From Actinoplanes nipponensis (lineage in GTDB: Bacteria; Actinomycetota; Actinomycetes; Mycobacteriales; Micromonosporaceae): a stretch of DNA of 58,529 nt. This document shows, piece by piece, positions 16,931 through 25,314 of the stretch. The position numbers and the translations under genes were made by a program. Location: the NCBI RefSeq assembly GCF_016862275.1, contig NZ_BOMQ01000103.1, positions 1 through 58,529 of the forward strand. Reading direction: 5' to 3'. Each line of letters opens with the position of its first letter. The stretch's first letter is position 1. Under the pieces are notes generated by a model that searched no databases, was not told the origin of the DNA, and saw only the letters and a list, made by a program, of their open reading frames with translations.

Positions 16931-19069
16931 TTAACCGTCCCGGCTGGGGGAAAGTCGCGCCGCGGCGCCGTCGCGCTCCGCGCCGGGCCGGCTCAGGCCG
17001 GCCAGCCGCAGCGGTTCGCCCGCGCCCAGCTCGACGTGGGCGGCCGGCCGGCTGCGCAGCCCGAGCCCCGCCAACCACTCGACCAGCTGCCGGTGCACCG
17101 CGTCCGGCCCGACCAGGTCGCCCTGGGTGATCTGCCACTCGGCCGGGTGCACGAGCATCGCCTCGGTCTGCCAGCCGCCCAGCCCGCCGTGCGAGCCGAC
17201 CAGCTCCTCGAACGCCGCCACCTCGTCGGTGACCGGATCGACCGAGCTGATCAGGACGAGATCGCCGATGTGGGCCGCCTCCTGGTGCCGCAACAGATCC
17301 GCCCGGGCGTGCGGCCCGTACGGCAGCAGCGGGTCCACCCCGTGCACCGCGCCCTCGACCAGCCGGTGGCTGCCGGCGGCCCCGATCGCCACCGGCCCGT
17401 CGTCGTCGACGACCACCAGCCCGACCCCCGGGTGCCCGGCGAGACCGGGGATGAGCTGCGGATACTCCCGGTCGATGGCGGCCCGGTCGAGCCGGCCGGG
17501 GAACCGGGTCAGATAGATCAGGGCCAGGTTGCCGGACGAGACGACCAGCAGCGGCGCCACCGGGGACGGCGGGAAGCCGGGCTCCGCGGTGGCCTCGGCC
17601 GGGGTCGTGGGCGCGTCGGCCGGGTCCGGGGCGGAGTAGCGCTCGACCGCCTGCGTCAGGGTCTCGCCGTGCCGCTGCCGGAAGGTGGCGCCCTGGCTCT
17701 GGCCGTGGTCGGAGAGCACCACGATCCGGTACGGCCGGGCCGCCTCGGGCGCCAGCCGTTCGATCACGCCGAGCATCCTGTCCAGGCTCTCCAGCTGCCG
17801 CATCGACTCCGGCCGGGCCGGGCCGGCGTGGTGCGCCACCTCGTCGTAGTCGACCAGGTCGCAGTAGACGGCCGGGGCGCCGCGGGCCATCTGCTCGGCG
17901 ACCAGCGAGATGTTGACGTCCCGCAGCAGCATGGAGGCCGGCCGCAGGGCGAGGAACGCCCCCGAGCGGCTGACCCGGGGTTGCAGGTTGCGCCGGCGCT
18001 GGAGCCGGGCCTGGTGCAGCTCGGTGAGGACCTCGCCGACCCCGAGCACCAGCGCCCGGGTGAAGCCGAAGGGGCTGGCCATGAACGCCGCCCAGCCGCG
18101 GGCCGAGCGGCCGGGCAGCGCGGCGTGGCTGACGGTGAGCAGGCTGATCGCGGCGTCCCCGGAGAAGGCGTTGCCGATGCTGACGCCGCCGTCGCGCAGC
18201 AGCCCGCGGCCGTCGGAGAGCCGTGGCTCGATCATCGCCGCGTCCCGGGGCCGGTTCGACACCATCAGCCGGCCGGTCGCCTTCTCGTACCAGCGGAAGG
18301 CCGGGATCTGGCCGGAGGCGCCGTGCAGGATGCCGGCCTGCGCGGCGGGGGTGGTCGAGGGCAGCCCGGTGTGCCAGCCGCGCATGGCGTGCGTGCCGGT
18401 CCGCAGCCAGCGCCCGATGGTCGGCAGGTTGCCCGCGCGGACCGCCCAGCGCAGCACCGGCTCGCTGACCCCGTCGAGCTGCACCATCAGCAGCCCCGGC
18501 TCGGTGCCCTGACGCGGACGGCGCAGCGTGAGCAGCCGGCCGCCGCCGTGGCGGGCCTGACGCCGCCGGATGCCGCGCATGAGCCGGCGGGCCTCCTTGA
18601 CGAAGGTGTCCTCGGTACCGCTGTCGGCCATCCAGTCGAGGATCGCCGCGCAGACCACCGCCAGCAGGGCCGCGATGCCCACCGTGGGCCAGCCGCTGAG
18701 CCGCTTCGACGGATCCAGCTGCAGCGCCACCGCCATCACGATGACCTGGGCGGTGACGCCGAGCAGCATCGCTCCCCAGCCGCCCAGCGCGACCACGCCG
18801 GCCAGCAGCAGGGGGCGCAGCACCGCGCCGACGGCCGCGACCAGCAGCACCAGGCCCAGGGTGTCGATCACGTCAGTGGCGCGTACGCCGGGCATCAGCC
18901 ACAGCGTGAAGGTCAGCACCACGAAGGTGGTGACCGCGCTGCGGATGACCGCCCGGCTGCGGTCGACGACCCGGGGCCAGGCGAACAGGGCACGCAGCTC
19001 GGCCCGGCGGTTGCGGGCGCCCGGCAGCCGCGCGGGATCGCGCGGGCTGCCCCCTGTGCTTACGGCCAC
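16931..19069 (-). CDS. Holin-like membrane domain fused to a type I phosphodiesterase/phosphatase domain
   Basis: About 712 residues. Residues 1-45 are a cytoplasmic leader; residues about 46-150 hold four membrane helices like the 4-TMS phage-holin superfamily (VVLTFTLWLMPGVRATDVIDTLGLVLLVAAVGAVLRPLL). A linker is followed by an alkaline-phosphatase-superfamily domain: LLMVQLDGVSEPVLRWAV, GLPSTTPAAQAGILHG (nucleophile Thr/Ser), CDLVDYDEVAHHAGP, VVLSDHGQSQGATF and GHPGVGLVVVDDDGP. Such fusions are common in actinobacteria and are often named only phage holin family. The substrate is probably a membrane or envelope phosphodiester. GTG 19069 is chosen as the last start before the conserved region; its ribosome binding site is weak. 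It is divergent from the chitinase gene. Confidence 0.8.
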   Translation of the reverse strand: MAVSTGGSPRDPARLPGARNRRAELRALFAWPRVVDRSRAVIRSAVTTFVVLTFTLWLMPGVRATDVIDTLGLVLLVAAVGAVLRPLLLAGVVALGGWGAMLLGVTAQVIVMAVALQLDPSKRLSGWPTVGIAALLAVVCAAILDWMADSGTEDTFVKEARRLMRGIRRRQARHGGGRLLTLRRPRQGTEPGLLMVQLDGVSEPVLRWAVRAGNLPTIGRWLRTGTHAMRGWHTGLPSTTPAAQAGILHGASGQIPAFRWYEKATGRLMVSNRPRDAAMIEPRLSDGRGLLRDGGVSIGNAFSGDAAISLLTVSHAALPGRSARGWAAFMASPFGFTRALVLGVGEVLTELHQARLQRRRNLQPRVSRSGAFLALRPASMLLRDVNISLVAEQMARGAPAVYCDLVDYDEVAHHAGPARPESMRQLESLDRMLGVIERLAPEAARPYRIVVLSDHGQSQGATFRQRHGETLTQAVERYSAPDPADAPTTPAEATAEPGFPPSPVAPLLVVSSGNLALIYLTRFPGRLDRAAIDREYPQLIPGLAGHPGVGLVVVDDDGPVAIGAAGSHRLVEGAVHGVDPLLPYGPHARADLLRHQEAAHIGDLVLISSVDPVTDEVAAFEELVGSHGGLGGWQTEAMLVHPAEWQITQGDLVGPDAVHRQLVEWLAGLGLRSRPAAHVELGAGEPLRLAGLSRPGAERDGAAARLSPSRDG

Positions 19070-19276
19070 CCGAAAACGATCGCACAGCGGGTGCGACTCC
19101 GGCCGCCCCGCGTCGCGAACGCCACTCACCCGGAGGCCCGGAACCCCGGTCCCGGCAGGCCGCGGACGACGGGGGGTGTCACACGATCGAGGACTACCCG
19201 ATCGGGTTAGCGGCCGGGCCGTCGCCCTCGCCGCCGCGATAGGTTCGGGTCTCGGCGAGGGACTGGGGAGGCCCGC

Positions 19277-20491
19277 ATGCGGGTCGTACCCGTCGTCCTG
19301 GCAGCCGCGCTGCTGCTGACCGGCGCCTGCGACGGGCCGGCCCGGAAGACGTCCGCGCCGTCGCCCCCGGCCGGCGCGACGGCGCAGCGGGTGGTCGGCT
19401 ACTTCACCGACTGGGGCGTCTACGGTCGCAACTTCCAGGTCCGCAACGTCGAGGCCAGCGGCGCCGCGGCCCGCCTCACTCACCTGAACTACGCCTTCGG
19501 CAAGGTCGCCGACGGCGGCTGCGCGACCGGCGACAAGTGGGCCGACCACGAGAAGCCGGTCGCCGCGGCGGACAGCGTCGACGGGGTCGCGGACACCCCG
19601 GGCCGGGGGCTGCGCGGCAACTTCGGTCAGCTGCGCAAGCTCAAGGCCCGGCATCCGGGGCTCAAGGTGCTGTGGTCCTTCGGCGGCTGGACCGGCTCGA
19701 AGGGCTTCACCGCGGCGGCCGGCGACCCGCGCGCCTTCGCCCGCTCGTGCCGTGCGCTGCTCACCGATCCCCGCTGGGCGGACGTCTTCGACGGCATCGA
19801 CCTGGACTGGGAGTATCCGAACGCCTGCGGGCTGGTCTGCGACTCCAGCGGGCGGGAGGCGCTCCCGGCGCTGGTCACGGCGCTGCGCGCGGAGCTGGGG
19901 CCGGCGCGGCTGATCACCGTCGCGGTCTCGGGTGACCTCGCCAAGCTGACGGCCACCGACTACGCCGCCGTGGCGCGCGACGCCGACTGGCTCAACGCCA
20001 TGACCTACGACTTCTTCGGCACCGGGACGGGTACGGGGCCGACCGCGCCGCATTCGCCGCTGACGGCGTACCCGGGCATCCCGCGCGCCACCGCGACCAC
20101 CGACGCCGCGATCAGCAAGCTGGTGGAGCTGGGGGTCCCGGCCCGGCAGGTGCTGCTCGGCGTCGGTTTCTACGGCCGCGGTTGGGCCGGGGTCGGCACC
20201 GCGGCCCCGGGCGGCCGGGGCACCGGGCCGGCGCCGGGCAGCTACGAGCCGGGCCTGGAGGACTACGCGGTGCTGCGCGAGACCTGCCCGCCGACCGGGA
20301 CGGTCGGCGGGACGGCCTACGCGCTCTGCCGCGGCCAGTGGTGGGGCTACGACACCCCGGAGACGGTCCGGGCCAAGATGGCGTACGCGCGCAGCCGGGG
20401 TCTCGGCGGCGCGTTCGCCTGGGAGCTCTCGGGGGACACCGACGACGCCCAGCTGATCGGCGCGATGGCCGCCGTCCTGCGCTCCCCCTAG
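19277..20491 (+). CDS. GH18 chitinase, predicted lipoprotein
   Basis: 404 residues. The N-terminus has a short hydrophobic segment ending LLLTGAC, a lipobox, so the enzyme is probably anchored outside the cell membrane. The catalytic barrel begins VVGYFTDWGVYGR, and the GH18 active-site motif DGIDLDWEYP places Asp172, Asp175, Asp177 and acid Glu179. LNAMTYDFFG and GGAFAWELSGDT are further GH18 strands. It hydrolyses chitin to oligomers by substrate-assisted catalysis. No carbohydrate-binding module is present. GGGGAG lies upstream of ATG 19277. Its stop overlaps the stop of the convergent LamG gene by 2 bases. Confidence 0.93.
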   Translation: MRVVPVVLAAALLLTGACDGPARKTSAPSPPAGATAQRVVGYFTDWGVYGRNFQVRNVEASGAAARLTHLNYAFGKVADGGCATGDKWADHEKPVAAADSVDGVADTPGRGLRGNFGQLRKLKARHPGLKVLWSFGGWTGSKGFTAAAGDPRAFARSCRALLTDPRWADVFDGIDLDWEYPNACGLVCDSSGREALPALVTALRAELGPARLITVAVSGDLAKLTATDYAAVARDADWLNAMTYDFFGTGTGTGPTAPHSPLTAYPGIPRATATTDAAISKLVELGVPARQVLLGVGFYGRGWAGVGTAAPGGRGTGPAPGSYEPGLEDYAVLRETCPPTGTVGGTAYALCRGQWWGYDTPETVRAKMAYARSRGLGGAFAWELSGDTDDAQLIGAMAAVLRSP

Positions 20492-21270
20492 CCCACCCGC
20501 ACCCACACGTCGTCGAGGGTGCCCTGGAACTGGTCGTTGTCCGAATAGGCGCCCTTGCCGCCGATGCTGAGCGGCCGGTCGTTGGCCACCGACAGGCCGG
20601 GCTGGATCGCCCGGTTGCCCCGCACCGCGCCGTCCACCAGCACCGTCAGCGCCCTCGCGGTCCGCCGGCACTCCACCGTGTGCCAGGTGCCGTCGGCGAC
20701 CGAGACCGTGCTGGTGATCAGCTTGATGCCGGGCCGGGCGCCGACCAGCACGCAGCTGGCCCGGCCGGCGGCGCCGTCCACCTGGAGCTTGTACTGGCTG
20801 CTGGTGGCGGAGTAGCCCTTCTGCACGACGTTCTGGCCCTTGCTGGTCTGGCTGGGCGAGAGCAGGACCTTGGCGCCGTACGAGATCGGCCTGGTGCCCG
20901 GGTTGAGGTTCGGGGCGCTGGGGCTCTGCAACGCGGCGTGCGGGCATCTGCGCCCGGTCAGGCACTTGCCGGGGAAGCGCAGGGCGTGGCCGATGCCGTG
21001 CCGCACCGCGCTGACCGTGCCGCCGTTGCGGGTGACCAGGCGCAGGGTGTGGCCCTTGCCGGACTCGTCGGCGATCGGCGTGGGCCGGCCGCCGTCGAAG
21101 CCGTACCGCGCCACCAGGGTCCACCCGGCGGTCACGCGGGACGCCGGTGCCGCGCCGACGACCGCGGCGGAGGGCGTGCTGACCTGCTCATGAGCCGAGG
21201 CCGGATCCGCGACGGAGCCGGCGAGCAGGCCGGCCAGCACCGCGGGGACGACGAGAGAACGAGATCGCAT
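20488..21270 (-). CDS. Secreted LamG/concanavalin-A-like domain protein
   Basis: 260 residues with a signal peptide (cleavage near PASAHE). The mature part is one concanavalin-A-like jelly roll: LVARYGFDGG, ADESGKGHTLRLV, ALRFPGKCLTG, ADGTWHTVECRRTARALTVLVDGA and FQGTLDDVWVRV at the end. LamG domains bind carbohydrate or protein; no catalytic motif is present. Being convergent with the chitinase, it need not be co-regulated. Upstream of ATG 21270 is an unusually A+T-rich patch (21276-21295) with TAATAAT on the minus strand, a plausible -10 region, and no obvious ribosome binding site. Confidence 0.82.
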   Translation of the reverse strand: MRSRSLVVPAVLAGLLAGSVADPASAHEQVSTPSAAVVGAAPASRVTAGWTLVARYGFDGGRPTPIADESGKGHTLRLVTRNGGTVSAVRHGIGHALRFPGKCLTGRRCPHAALQSPSAPNLNPGTRPISYGAKVLLSPSQTSKGQNVVQKGYSATSSQYKLQVDGAAGRASCVLVGARPGIKLITSTVSVADGTWHTVECRRTARALTVLVDGAVRGNRAIQPGLSVANDRPLSIGGKGAYSDNDQFQGTLDDVWVRVG

Positions 21271-21385
21271 GCCCGAATTATTACTTGTAGACCGTTTGTC
21301 GGGTCACGCAACCACCTACAACGGATGGTCGATGATGGTGACCTTTCGGGCCAATTCCCCGGCGGACCGCGGGGCGCGGCGCGCG

Positions 21386-22894
21386 TCAGCCGACGTGGAC
21401 GGCGGCCTCCCCCGCCGGCAGGTCCTCCTTGCCGACCTTGACGAACACCGCGGTGACGACCCCGGCGAGCAGGATCAGCCCGGCCGCCCAGGTGAACGCG
21501 TCGGCGTAACCGTCCACCTGCGCCTCCAGCGCCGCCCGCGGCGTGGGCTGCCCGCTCGCGGTGAGGTGGCCGGCCAGGTACGCCGCGATGGCGCTGGTCG
21601 CGATGGTGTTCAGCAGCGCGGTGCCCAGCGAGCCGCCGACCTGCTGGGTGGCGTTGAGCGCCGCGCTGGCCGCGCCGGCGTCGTGCTCCGGCACGCCCAC
21701 CAGGGCCAGGCTGGACAGCGGCACGAACGTGAAACCCAGCCCGAGGCCGAGCAGCACCTGCGCGGGCATCAGGTGGCCCCAGAAGGACGTGTCCAGGTCG
21801 ATGAAGCGCAGCGAGATCATGCCGGCCGCGGCCAGCACCGGGCCGGTCATCATCAGGATCTTCGGGCCGAACCGCGGCAGCAGGTTCGACGCCACGGTCG
21901 CCGAGACGAGCACGCCGGCCGTCACCGGCAGCGAGGCGAAACCCGCCTCGAGCGGGGTGTAGCCCAGCACGTTCTGCAGGAACAGGGTGAGGAACAGGAA
22001 CGCGCCGAACAGGCCCGCGCCGACCAGCATCGAGGTCAGGTACGCCCCGCCCCGGTTGCGGTCGAGCACGATGCGCAGCGGCAGCAGCGGGTTCCGGCTG
22101 GCCCGCTCGATCAGCACGAAGATCACCAGGAGCAGCAGCCCAGCGCCGATGTACGCCCAGGTGGTGCCCGCGTCCCAGCCCTTGTCCGGCTTGGCGGCCT
22201 CGGTGAAGCCGTAGACCAGCGAGGCCAGGCCCAGCGTGACGACCACCGCGCCCGGCACGTCGTACGAGGTGTCACCGTGCGCCTTGCTCTCCGGCACCAG
22301 CGGGATCGCCAGGGCCAGGGCCAGCAGCGCGATCGGGATGTTGACCAGCAGGCACCAGCGCCAGCTCGCGTACTCGGTCAGCACGCCGCCGAGCAGCAGG
22401 CCGACCGCCGAGCCACCGCCGGCGATGGCGCCGTAGACCGCGAACGCCTTGGCCCGCTCGCGCGCCTCGGTGAACAGCACGGTGAGCAACGCGAGCGAGG
22501 CGGGGGCGAGCAACGCCCCGAAGGCGCCCTGCAGGGCGCGCGCGCCGAACAGCAGCGGACCGGTGGTGGCGAGGCCGCCGACGGCGGAAGCGGCGGCGAA
22601 CCCGACGGCGCCGACCATGAAGGTGCGCTTGCGGCCCCAGTAGTCGGCGATCCGGCCGCCGAGCAGCAGCAGGCCGCCGAAGGCCAGCGTGTACGCGGTG
22701 ACCACCCACTGCTGGTCCGCCACGGTGATGCCCAGGTCGAGCCGGGCGCTGGGCAGCGCGATGTTGACGATGGTGGCGTCGAGCACGACCATGAGCTGCG
22801 AGATCGCGATCACGCCGAGGGCGGCCCAACGCCGGGGATGCGGCTGCGAGGCGTGCCCCGGGCGTACGGCGGACGCTTCTGCGGCAGCGGACAT
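21386..22894 (-). CDS. DHA2-type (EmrB/QacA) MFS drug exporter
   Basis: 502 residues with 14 predicted membrane helices. Motifs: MVVLDATIVNIALPS in helix 1 (motif D1), LLLGGRIADYWGRKRTF (motif A), RALQGAFGALLAPASLAL in helix 4, GGGSAVGLLLGGVLTEYASWRWCLLVNIPI (motif C, antiporter type). This is a proton-driven multidrug exporter of the EmrB/QacA class. ATG 22894 has AAAGGA upstream. The next gene upstream, the CocE hydrolase, is 70 bases away in the same direction and may be cotranscribed, bringing both under the MarR/GbsR-type regulator beyond it. Confidence 0.92.
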   Translation of the reverse strand: MSAAAEASAVRPGHASQPHPRRWAALGVIAISQLMVVLDATIVNIALPSARLDLGITVADQQWVVTAYTLAFGGLLLLGGRIADYWGRKRTFMVGAVGFAAASAVGGLATTGPLLFGARALQGAFGALLAPASLALLTVLFTEARERAKAFAVYGAIAGGGSAVGLLLGGVLTEYASWRWCLLVNIPIALLALALAIPLVPESKAHGDTSYDVPGAVVVTLGLASLVYGFTEAAKPDKGWDAGTTWAYIGAGLLLLVIFVLIERASRNPLLPLRIVLDRNRGGAYLTSMLVGAGLFGAFLFLTLFLQNVLGYTPLEAGFASLPVTAGVLVSATVASNLLPRFGPKILMMTGPVLAAAGMISLRFIDLDTSFWGHLMPAQVLLGLGLGFTFVPLSSLALVGVPEHDAGAASAALNATQQVGGSLGTALLNTIATSAIAAYLAGHLTASGQPTPRAALEAQVDGYADAFTWAAGLILLAGVVTAVFVKVGKEDLPAGEAAVHVG

Positions 22895-22964
22895 CGGGCG
22901 GTCCTTTCGGCGGTGCGGGGAGGCGCCGGTTCGCCGTCACGTACCGGCGCCGGTCAGGGCGACA

Positions 22965-24677
22965 CTACTGAGGCGTGATCCCGGAAACCCGCCGTGAGCT
23001 GGGAATGAGACGCGGCTCGCAGTCCCGCGCGGCCGGGAGGACGAGCCGCGAGGCCGACAGGTCGATGGTCCGGCGGGAAGGCTCCGTCCGGGTCGAGGTG
23101 GCCGGGTCGTCGCCCGTTCCGAGGTTGCGTTCCCAGCGCGGGTGCGACCCGCCCGCCACGAGCAGCCGGATCCGGCTGCCTCGCGCGAAACGGTGCGCGA
23201 CACCATCGAGGGCCAGCCGGGTGACGCCCCGGGGCGGCGCGGGGTCGAGCCGGACGAACCCGTCGCTGACGTTGCGTGACCGGCCCCGGGCATCCACCTC
23301 CGACACGCGGACGAAGAGGTCGGCGTGGCGGTTGTCCGACCCGTGACCGAGTTCCACGACCGGGCTGCCGGTGACCTCGAGCTCCGTGGCCAGCGGCTCC
23401 GACGTGAAGGCCAGCACGTCGGAGCGCCGAGCGAGGGCGCTGTCATCCACGTAGCCGGCGGTCAGCCCCGGCGACACCTGGGTGACGAAGGCCCCGCCGG
23501 TGGTCGGGGTCGGCGCGGCCGGGTCGTACGTGAACCCGGCCGTCTCACCGGGCTGGGCCGGGTGCGCGGCCAGGAGGTTACCCACGCGGGGATAGAGGAT
23601 CCGCTCGGCCGTGGCCGGCGGCCACGCCGGGAGGTCACGCCACCCCGCGTCCGGGCCGCCGACGAAGACCCGGACCGGCATCGCCCGGCGCCCGGTGCCG
23701 GATCCGGCCAGGTGCTCGTCGAACCAGGCGAGGGCCTCGGGAAGCAGGACGCGGGTGCCCGCGGCGCCGCCCTGGGCATGCGTCCACGGCCCCAGGGTGA
23801 GACCGACATCGACCCCGCGCTCGGCCAGCCGCGCGTACGCGCCCAGCGTCTGGTGCAGAAAGCCGTCCTGCCACCCGCCCTGGAGCAGCACGGGTACGGA
23901 CACCCGCTCCAGCGCCTCGGTCAGGTCGGCGCGCTGCCACCAGGCGTCGCCCAGGTCCCGCCGCCTGATCCACTCCTGGTACCAGGGCGCCCCGCCCATC
24001 ACCTTCGCCGCGGCATCGGCCAGCGGGAGCTCGGCCAGGGCGTCCTTGATCCGGCCCCGGGCCGACAGCACCGACACCATGCGCGGCAGGATCGGCCGCT
24101 CCTGCCGGGTGGTGACGAACGACCACTCGAACGCCGTGCTGAGCAGGAACGCGCCGCCCGGGTAGAGGAATGCCCCGAAGTCGTAGGGCGCGAAGGCGAT
24201 GACCGCGGTCACCAGTTCGGGTGGCGGGTCCATCAGCAGCGCCCACTGGGTGAACCCGCAGGACGAGTAGCCGTAGGTGGCGAAGCGCCCGTCGAACCAC
24301 GGCTGCTCGCGCATCCACGCGACGATGTCGGCCCCGTCGTCGACCTCCCGCATGTGCGGTTCGAAGGCGCCGCCCGACCCGAACGTGCCCCGCCACCTGA
24401 CCAGCACCACCCGGTAACCGCGGCAGCAGAACACCCCGCCGGTCATCGCCGCGCCGACCACGTTCCAGCCGTAGGGCGAACTCACCAGGACGGTCCCCGA
24501 GGCCGGCCGGTCCGGCTCGTAGACATCGGCCAGCAGCTCGACCTCGTCCCGCATCGGGATCCGCACGTCGCGGGTGGTGGTGTAGCTGGTCGTCGGGGCG
24601 GGAAGCCGGGCGTAGCGCGACCACTGGGAGTCGGCGAGCCGCTGCCAAAACGTCCGTTCCTCAGCCGGCTGGCTCAT
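22965..24677 (-). CDS. CocE/NonD family acyl hydrolase (X-Pro peptidase S15-like)
   Basis: 570 residues. It has an alpha/beta-hydrolase core with LVRWRGTFGSGG (oxyanion-hole region), the nucleophile elbow TYGYSSCGFTQW with Ser138 (GxSxxG), and LQGGWQDGFLHQ in the later catalytic region (Asp). The C-terminal jelly-roll domain is typical of CocE/X-prolyl dipeptidyl peptidases: GHGSDNRHADLFVRVSEVDARGRSRNVSDGFVRL and SRIRLLVAGGSHPRWERN. Known members cleave cocaine, cephalosporin esters or X-Pro dipeptides; the substrate here is unknown. It is divergent from a MarR/GbsR regulator with a palindromic operator between them, so it is the likely regulated gene. Confidence 0.88.
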   Translation of the reverse strand: MSQPAEERTFWQRLADSQWSRYARLPAPTTSYTTTRDVRIPMRDEVELLADVYEPDRPASGTVLVSSPYGWNVVGAAMTGGVFCCRGYRVVLVRWRGTFGSGGAFEPHMREVDDGADIVAWMREQPWFDGRFATYGYSSCGFTQWALLMDPPPELVTAVIAFAPYDFGAFLYPGGAFLLSTAFEWSFVTTRQERPILPRMVSVLSARGRIKDALAELPLADAAAKVMGGAPWYQEWIRRRDLGDAWWQRADLTEALERVSVPVLLQGGWQDGFLHQTLGAYARLAERGVDVGLTLGPWTHAQGGAAGTRVLLPEALAWFDEHLAGSGTGRRAMPVRVFVGGPDAGWRDLPAWPPATAERILYPRVGNLLAAHPAQPGETAGFTYDPAAPTPTTGGAFVTQVSPGLTAGYVDDSALARRSDVLAFTSEPLATELEVTGSPVVELGHGSDNRHADLFVRVSEVDARGRSRNVSDGFVRLDPAPPRGVTRLALDGVAHRFARGSRIRLLVAGGSHPRWERNLGTGDDPATSTRTEPSRRTIDLSASRLVLPAARDCEPRLIPSSRRVSGITPQ

Positions 24678-24721
24678 CCGTCTCCCCCTCGCGCCGCAAT
24701 GGGCACCGGAAGAGTAGCATC

Positions 24722-24745
24722 AACTTTCACTAATTCCTGAAAGTT
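24722..24745. promoter_or_regulatory. Palindromic operator in the divergent CocE-regulator promoter region
   Basis: AACTTTCA (24722-24729) and TGAAAGTT (24738-24745) form a perfect 8-bp inverted repeat with an 8-base spacer, in the 94-bp region between the two divergent starts. It is strikingly A+T-rich for this genome. Position and symmetry fit a dimeric winged-helix regulator controlling both genes. The regulator-site match is inferred from adjacency. Confidence 0.65.
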
Positions 24746-24771
24746 CATGTCGTCGGCGTAAGCTCGGCGAC

Positions 24772-25254
24772 GTGGCTGACGACGAGACCGCCAAGATCGA
24801 CGCCTTCGTCGAGCGGTTCGCCTCGACCCTCGCCGACGCCGGCTTCCCGCGGCTCGCGGCCCGCGTGTTCGCGGCGCTGCTGGCCAGCGAGGAGGGGCGC
24901 ATGACCGCGGCCGCACTCGCGGAGAGGCTGCACGCCAGCACCGGCGGGGTGTCGGGCGCCGTCCGCTACCTGGTCCAGATCCGCCTCATCCGGACCGAAC
25001 GCGACCCGGGAACCCGCCGGCACGCCTACGTCGTCGATGGCTCCTGGTACGAGGCGACGGTCACCGGCAACCCCTTCCTCTCCCGGGGCGAGGCCGACCT
25101 CCGGGCCGGCATCGCCGTCCTGGGCGACTCGCCGGCCGCCGACCGCCTGCAGGAGACCCTCGAGCTCATCCAGTTCCTCCGGGCCGAGACCAGCGCGATG
25201 ATGCGCCGCTGGGAAGACCGCAAGGCGACGCTGCGCGCGCGGCGCACCGCCTGA
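24772..25254 (+). CDS. MarR/GbsR-type winged-helix transcriptional regulator
   Basis: 160 residues. An N-terminal helix (ETAKIDAFVERFASTLADAGFPRLAARVFAALL) is followed by a winged helix-turn-helix (MTAAALAERLHASTGGVSGAVRYLVQIRLIRTERDPGTRRHAYVV) and a C-terminal dimerisation helix. This is the layout of the small GbsR/MarR-like repressors found next to exporter or hydrolase genes. GTG 24772 gives the normal N-terminus. It probably autoregulates and controls the CocE hydrolase, perhaps also the DHA2 exporter, through the AACTTTCA-N8-TGAAAGTT site. The inducer is unknown. Confidence 0.85.
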   Translation: MADDETAKIDAFVERFASTLADAGFPRLAARVFAALLASEEGRMTAAALAERLHASTGGVSGAVRYLVQIRLIRTERDPGTRRHAYVVDGSWYEATVTGNPFLSRGEADLRAGIAVLGDSPAADRLQETLELIQFLRAETSAMMRRWEDRKATLRARRTA

Positions 25255-25314
25255 CAAAGTCGCCGGATCACGCCAGGCGGGTAGAGATCCGGTCGCGCCG
25301 GGTAAGGGCATCGG

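Noticed and set aside
19070..21124. Extension of the holin-phosphodiesterase frame to a 1397-residue protein
   Set aside because: Upstream of 19069 the frame runs antisense through the GH18 and LamG genes and has low-complexity Arg/Gly/Pro residues; the conserved membrane domain starts after 19069.
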